From contig CM042694.1 in NCBI GenBank assembly GCA_023614405.1, positions 353,170,010 through 353,234,009 on the forward strand: DNA of 64,000 bases, written 5' to 3'. Source of the stretch: Avena insularis. Taxonomy: Eukaryota; Streptophyta; Magnoliopsida; Poales; Poaceae. The notes beneath the pieces are model-generated. The model was given only the letters and a program-made list of their open reading frames with translations. It was not told where the DNA came from and did no database searches. The position numbers and the translations under genes are program-made. Below, piece after piece: positions 59,165-64,000 of this stretch (position 1 is its first letter; each line of letters opens with the position of its first letter).

Positions 59165-59730
59165 ATGTCGGTGGATTCAGTCATGTCGGTCCGGCGAACG
59201 ATGGGGGATCTTGATGCGCAAGGTGGCCGGATTAGGGTAAGTACGCCAGAGTTCATGGTCTCAGTTTATTTTCTCAAATTCAGCTTATGGGTTCTCTCCT
59301 TTTGGGGTTTTTCTCTATTCTGCCCGTCTCGATCGATGATGTTTCCTGGGGTCAGATGCCGGCACAGATGGTAGAGGCGGAGTGGTACGACATCATTACC
59401 AATGTGGATCTTCGGCTCTAGTGTGACTACACCCTAACGCCCCATCGCTGTGTCGCGTTCGAGGGAACGAACTTCGGCCGCAGGTTCTTGGGTTGCAACT
59501 ACAAAGGTGAGCGCTGCACGTTCGTCCACTGGGTAGATCTACCGCACTCACTTTTGCTGCAGCGCGCGATGATGTCGCTGTGGTTACAGCTCGAGATCCA
59601 CGATGACCTCGAGGAGGAGGAGCAGGAGTGCCATCAGATGCATGCCGAGGAGATGGATGTAGTGTTAACAGATGTCTCCAACTCACTGCACTCAGTCGTA
59701 AATAGGATAGATGCTCTTAGACTTGGGTAA
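59165..59730 (+). pseudogene. GRF-type zinc-finger protein gene, two exons, one in-frame stop
   Basis: Exon 1 59165-59236 (MSVDSVMSVRRTMGDLDAQG), donor AGG|GTAAGT; exon 2 59356-59730, acceptor GGTCAG|ATG, phase 0. Exon 2 carries a GRF zinc-finger-like pattern: CDYTLTPHRC, then GRRFLGCNYKGERCTFVHWVD (four cysteines plus G-R-R-F). A C-terminal acidic, helical stretch follows (EEEEQECHQMHAEEMDVV) to the TAA at 59728-59730. An in-frame TAG at 59419-59421 lies just before the first cysteine. Many grass genomes have small GRF proteins of this kind; the role of this one is unknown. A second ATG (59183) is an alternative start. Confidence 0.75.
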
Positions 59731-60862
59731 TTAGAGCTGGACATTAGGTTCTTAAACAAGTATGGTCTGCAATCTAGATATTTAGCATGCTCACGATGCT
59801 TTTGGTGGTTGGTAGTAGATTCCACTAATAATTAAGTAATCCCCTTTCGTTTACTAGTACTCACCATCTCATAGTACTGCCACGTTAAATTACACTAGGT
59901 TAATTAATATGGGAGTAGCTGACAGTCTGCTTATAGCCCTTCTGGAGTTTGTGGTTACTACTAATTGATCTGGTTTATGTGTTACTGGTATCTCTATCTA
60001 TATACGAGTATTGCTACACTTTTTGCACATTTGTGCACCTCCCCCATCACGCACCTTCTTTAGCCAGCATCGTCCACCTTTCCATCGCATCAGTGCAATC
60101 TCCGATGAGTCCGCAACCATCCGGATGGTTGTTTAGGTGATTGCTATTTGAAATAATAGATCTATATGCCACATTAGGAAGTTGGGATCACCATGGATGT
60201 AGCCATGGAATTAGTTATAAGGTCTACTGAAAATAGGTAAGTATATGCTGCCAAGAAGAGTCTTTTGAGGATGGGAAGCTTTCCCCTGGCTTTATTTCAC
60301 AGAACGGTCCTCTGCTGAACAATGCAGATGTAATTTGCTGCCTATCTTACATAAACAGATTGCTGTTTGCTGCTGTCCTGTATTGCTGAGTTCTTTAAAT
60401 TATATTGTTCATTAAAGGGAAACATGCCCAATCCTTGGCATCAGATTAATGCACGTATCCTTCTTTGCATTGCAAAGTTGATGTGTTCTTTCCTAAAATT
60501 TACTGGTTTTGCTGCATTTCATTTAGCATCATGTGCATGTCCCACCCGTGGAAGAGGCATTATCGAGTGACAAGTGTTTTTATGTATCCAGCTGCTTTCC
60601 TGGAATTTCAGTAACCTATGCTTTGTCCCCGAAAACATTTTTTTCGATAAAGAGCGCTTTATTACTTAAAATGTCCCCTAAAATATACTGATCATTTTTG
60701 TTGCATCATGATTTGCAGAAACAAAGTTATTCTGATCTGTTGTCACTTATTACTAAGGCCAGGACTGCTCATGTGCCAGGACTGAATTTGGATTGTGAAA
60801 CGAGAATTTGGTTTATTTTTTGAAATGAGAATCTGGTTTAATTTTGGATTTGTTATCTATAG
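59731..60862. other. Intergenic, no gene seen
   Basis: AT-rich. Short frames at 59949 and 60367 have no domain. The sequence before 60862 ends in a plausible acceptor (ttgttatctatag). Confidence 0.45.
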
Positions 60863-61339
60863 TTTCCACCTTACTCATATTGCTCATGGCGTAATGGTGC
60901 TGGTCACTACAAGGATTTGACAATTGTCCGTCTCCGAGGGAAATACAAAGCTCATAGAGACATGATTTCGTGCCTTCAAGAGAAAGTGAAACACCAGGAC
61001 GAACAGATTAGGCGCCTGAAGGAAGAAGTGTCCACATTCACTAAGCGGATAGCTGATTTGAATGCAGGATGGAATACATCAATTTCAGTTGCTCATGATG
61101 CTGCTGTGGATTTTCAAAAGTTCATGGCTGACAACATAGTCTCTGAGTTGCCTGATTTGGATGACAACGAGCTGATTGGCCAGGTGTACAACCGGATCTT
61201 GGAACAGGTGAGAATGCAAGCTGACAATCTTTTCAATTCGTCTCTAGAAGCAGATGAGACCCTGACAGAAATTCGAGATTCTCCACGTCCATACAGTCCC
61301 GATCCTGCAAAAGATGAGGAAATCTGTAAACCATATTGA
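60863..61339 (+). CDS. Coiled-coil protein, 3' exon (partial); product unknown
   Basis: An open frame of 159 codons follows an AG acceptor at 60861-60862 and ends at TGA 61337-61339. It starts FPPYSYCSWRNGAGHYKDLT, then a basic segment, a coiled coil (ISCLQEKVKHQDEQIRRLKE), a helical middle (DAAVDFQKFMADNIVSELPD) and an acidic, proline-containing C terminus (RPYSPDPAKDEEICKPY). No frameshift or stop is seen, unlike its neighbours. Earlier exons were not found. Family not recognised. It may be the last exon of a gene or an orphan fragment. Confidence 0.55.
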   Translation, partial: FPPYSYCSWRNGAGHYKDLTIVRLRGKYKAHRDMISCLQEKVKHQDEQIRRLKEEVSTFTKRIADLNAGWNTSISVAHDAAVDFQKFMADNIVSELPDLDDNELIGQVYNRILEQVRMQADNLFNSSLEADETLTEIRDSPRPYSPDPAKDEEICKPY

Positions 61340-62147
61340 CCGCTCTACTTTCATTTTTGAAGGGTTTGGGTCTCTTGTCAGGTTGATTGTTTGTTAAGTC
61401 AGGTACTATAACTGTTTTTTGCTCTGCTGATGTGTGGTGTTCACGAATCTATATATTTGATGTACTATTATGACATATATATTGGACCTGGCTTTATGTG
61501 ACTATATTTGGCAACATAGTCATCTTATTGGAACTTACGGTGATTTTTTATCTTTCAATTTTTTTCCTTCTGAGATCTGATAATGATGATGTTAATGCCA
61601 GTTGCGAGTGATTTTTTAGCATGTTTCTGGTAGTAAACCAAAACTTGTAGTTGTAGATTGTGGAATTTCAGGTCGATGTTTGAACTCTAGATCTTGATGT
61701 CATAGAAAGGGCAGGTTTTTACCACCTGGAATATTTTACCCAGCAATTGATTGTATCACACGAATAAGTGCACAAACTTGATGTCTGTAGGCGGGAAACT
61801 GAGCAACACAAGTGCACAAACTTGTATCAGTCGTGTGGTTGCTACTATTAATACAGCCGTGGTTTCCCCTAAAAAAGCGGGGTTCGCAAAAAAAAAAATA
61901 GTGGGGCGAAAGTTAGTTTCGAGTTCTAGGTAGCTCACTCGTGTGCCCCTCGACCCCATCGTCATCTTCTCCGCCTGGTTGCCCTCCCTCGACCGGACTG
62001 CCCTTGCCGCTCCACCATTGAACACCAGCGCACCGCCGTTCGCTGGTATGTACGTCCCCAACCTCCAGCCATTACGGGCTTTCTGAAGGATAGAATGCAT
62101 TTATTTTGGGCATTGCGAGCTAAATAAGCTCGTGGCATTTACATGAA
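61340..62147. other. Intergenic, possible 3' UTR and GC-rich promoter
   Basis: After the coiled-coil stop lies AT-rich sequence, then a GC-rich stretch at 61930-62060 that may be upstream sequence for the next ORF. No supported gene. Confidence 0.4.
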
Positions 62148-62489
62148 ATGGAATCAGCATTGGCGGATGCATTTACTGCATCGGTAGATGATCGTAAAGC
62201 AGAGGTGGATGCTGAAGCAGCACCAGCGGATACATGTGAAGCGGATGCGGAGGCTGATGCTTGTACCGCATTGGAGTCTTGGGCAGTGTTGAGTGATGCT
62301 CGGAAAGTGGTGGAGGCACAGTCGAAATCCTCGTCGTCTGCTGCTGGAACAAATTCGGCTATGTTGGCTGCCGCTGCCAAAGCGACGGCTGCGTGGGATG
62401 CTAGGAATGCGTCAGCTCGTGGTCGTGCTTCTTCAGTGTCAACGGCTGTGGCTCGTCATTCCTCGGCGGCGCCTGCTCCATCTGCTTAG
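62148..62489 (+). CDS. Alanine/serine-rich ORF of unknown function
   Basis: 113 codons from ATG at 62148 to a stop at 62487-62489. Composition is Ala, Ser, Asp, Glu with several A-D/E repeats (DAEAAPADTCEADAEADACT). The minus strand is also open over most of this region, which suggests composition bias rather than selection. A donor-like GTAAGT follows at 62506. It may be an exon of the gene below, or chance. Low confidence. Confidence 0.3.
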   Translation: MESALADAFTASVDDRKAEVDAEAAPADTCEADAEADACTALESWAVLSDARKVVEAQSKSSSSAAGTNSAMLAAAAKATAAWDARNASARGRASSVSTAVARHSSAAPAPSA

Positions 62490-63199
62490 AACTCGTCGAC
62501 CCCATTGTAAGTTCTGCGTTGGATTTGTCTCCCTAACTTCCTCCCTCTTTTGTGTATTCTTCTCCGGGGTTTTTTCTGGACACAATTAGTTTAAACTAGT
62601 AGTACTAGGAACATAAAAATCTATTTAATCACAAACTAGTGGTCCAAATGGGATGAAACTTTCACAGGATTCAAACCTAGGCACCAATGATATTCTGATT
62701 TTTTGTCAATTTTTTTCGAATAGTTTTAATTTTTAGTTCAAAATCTGAACTATTGTAATACGTTTGATCTAAGATGGAAGGTGGATCCTGGGCCAAGACA
62801 CCGTGAGACTTGGGTTCACCAAGTCACTGAAGCTGCATCCGTTTTTTCTCCTCTTCTTTATGATAAAGCCAGAAAATTCAGGTGGGGGCCTTTCTGTCCT
62901 CCCCGGTGACCTAAAAAAAGTTCTTCATTCCCTTTGCCCAGTTCCGACATGCTGAAGCATTTTGCGGTGATTTCGTACTACTCTGGTTGATTCCTTGTGT
63001 TGTTTACGTTATTTTGTTGATAGACTCTGCTTTTTAGGTAGTTTTTCAGATGGGTGCAGTTTAGGAAATTTCGATGATAAATTTTCTTGTCAAATGTATG
63101 ATGCATTGTGGTGTTTACTTAATTATTTTTTAGGGTTGTGCATTGTGCATTATGTTGTTTACTTAATTCTGATGATGCATTTGTGCTATTTGCATCATC
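62490..63199. other. Intergenic or intronic, no gene seen
   Basis: AT-rich; the frame 62995-63381 is open but only its last part (from about 63212) looks like real protein. Confidence 0.4.
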
Positions 63200-64000
63200 C
63201 TACCAGCTTTGGTGGAAGAACATATGCAACAATCAATGACTTGCCAGGTGATGTATTTGGTCAGATCTTGTCAGGCTTCTTCCGGACCATCCTGCATACT
63301 AAGGGCATGAGTCGCCCAAAAATGTTTGATGGACTTCATGGGAAGCAAAGATTTCAAAAGGCTAACCCTGTCACACAATAGAGGAATGACGTTACTTGGG
63401 TTTTTCACCAACAGCTCCGAGGATGCTTGTTAACTGATCATAATCTTGACCAATCCATCTTCAAGCTAAACATGTTGGTGGAAGTACATAAAGCCTACAA
63501 ACCATATGTACTCGGATGTCGCAATGGTAGGGTGCTACTTCATTATCCGTAAGGGTCTAACATGATAAAGGCCTGGGATCTAATCAGTGGGAGTGAAACA
63601 GTGATACTAGAACCACCAATTTGGCGGAGACGTGAGTATGATAGCGGCACAATTATCTGTTCAAGAAATCATGGGCAATTGTATTCACACTATTGCAGCA
63701 ATTTCTGGGTTGTTTGGATAGTAACCAATGGTAACCAAGCACTGGTGCAGAGGTACTCATCAGAGTTAGGAAAATGGGAGGACTGGATTGAACCTACTGA
63801 GATGTTGGCTAAGATTGATCGCGGGCCATCAACTCTCATAGGGGACATTTTGTACTGGCCAACAATGAACTCCAGATATATAATTGCCTTTGATAACGTG
63901 ACAACAAAACTGTGTTATATTGAGTGCCCTCATGAGACACATGATATTTCCAGACACAATTTTGTCATCGCTAAGGGGCATAATGGAGATGTTACCCTTG
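63200..64000 (+). pseudogene. F-box-like gene, partial at the window edge, frameshifted
   Basis: A short F-box-like start (TINDLPGDVFGQILSGF, near 63220-63280) is followed by a disrupted stretch: in one frame the sequence reads LTLSHNRGMTLLGFFTNSSE (63364-63423), then the frame must change near 63425 to continue as FKLNMLVEVHKAYKPYVLGC and RNGRVLLHYP to an in-frame TAA at 63550-63552. From 63553 it stays open to the window end (MIKAWDLISGSETVILEPPI, GDILYWPTMNSRYIIAFDNV), like the beta-propeller-type C-terminal half of grass F-box proteins. Role would be substrate recruitment to an SCF ubiquitin ligase. This copy looks inactive, though the missing 3' end should be checked. Confidence 0.6.

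Noticed and set aside
62120..62380. 86-codon minus-strand Ala/Ser-rich frame
   Set aside because: Composition shadow of the plus-strand Ala-rich ORF.

Overview
The window looks like a transposon-rich intergenic block of a grass genome, most likely Triticeae (wheat, barley, rye or Aegilops). The evidence is kilobase-scale nested LTR retrotransposons, a BARE/Angela/WIS-type copia LTR, Stowaway and Tourist MITEs, a CACTA terminus with subterminal repeats, and plant GT-AG introns. I see no tRNA, rRNA, CRISPR or prokaryotic operon.

Layout. Positions 1-4126 hold two copies of a dispersed repeat (called alpha here), each interrupted by a MITE, then a 1.1-kb segment that recurs at 37.4-38.5 kb, then the 3' half of a broken minus-strand gene. 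Positions 4127-36119 are one nest of three LTR retrotransposons whose borders can be placed to the base. Element A (minus strand, gypsy/Athila-like, tRNA-Asp primer site, no reverse transcriptase or integrase) landed in exon 1 of the minus-strand gene (target duplication GGCCT). Element B (minus strand, gypsy chromovirus with 3.8-kb LTRs and an extra ORF before gag) landed in one LTR of A (CATAT). Element C (plus strand, BARE/Angela-like copia, heavily decayed) landed in the other LTR of A (AGACC). Without B and C, element A is about 9.8 kb with LTRs of 1393 and 1389 bp. At 36.1-38.5 kb come the 5' half of the split gene, a Tourist and a Stowaway MITE, and the second copy of the 1.1-kb segment.

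Positions 38.5-43.7 kb are a dense array of alpha and a partner repeat (beta) in both orientations, forming long palindromes: probably a foldback or long-TIR transposon family hit by further MITEs. Positions 43.99-44.98 kb hold a small plus-strand gene with a tandem exon duplication and a frameshift. Positions 48.6-50.7 kb hold a multi-exon gene resembling plant Ptta/En/Spm (Transposase_24/TNPA-type) proteins; a 138-bp tandem array follows at about 51.3-52.7 kb, and a CACTA right end with subterminal repeats lies at 54.8-55.74 kb. From 55.7 to 59.1 kb there are three local tandem duplications. Positions 59.1-64 kb carry degraded host-type genes: a GRF-type zinc-finger gene, a coiled-coil exon, an alanine-rich ORF and a partial F-box-like gene running off the right edge.

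Almost every recognisable coding region is broken, mostly by single in-frame TAG or TGA codons in otherwise open frames. This fits methylation-driven C-to-T decay in silenced chromatin. I found no clear new multi-gene system. The best candidates for something under-described are the long-TIR alpha/beta family, the extra ORFs of elements A and B, and the small genes at 43.99 and 60.86 kb. Family names are from motif recognition only; no database search was run.
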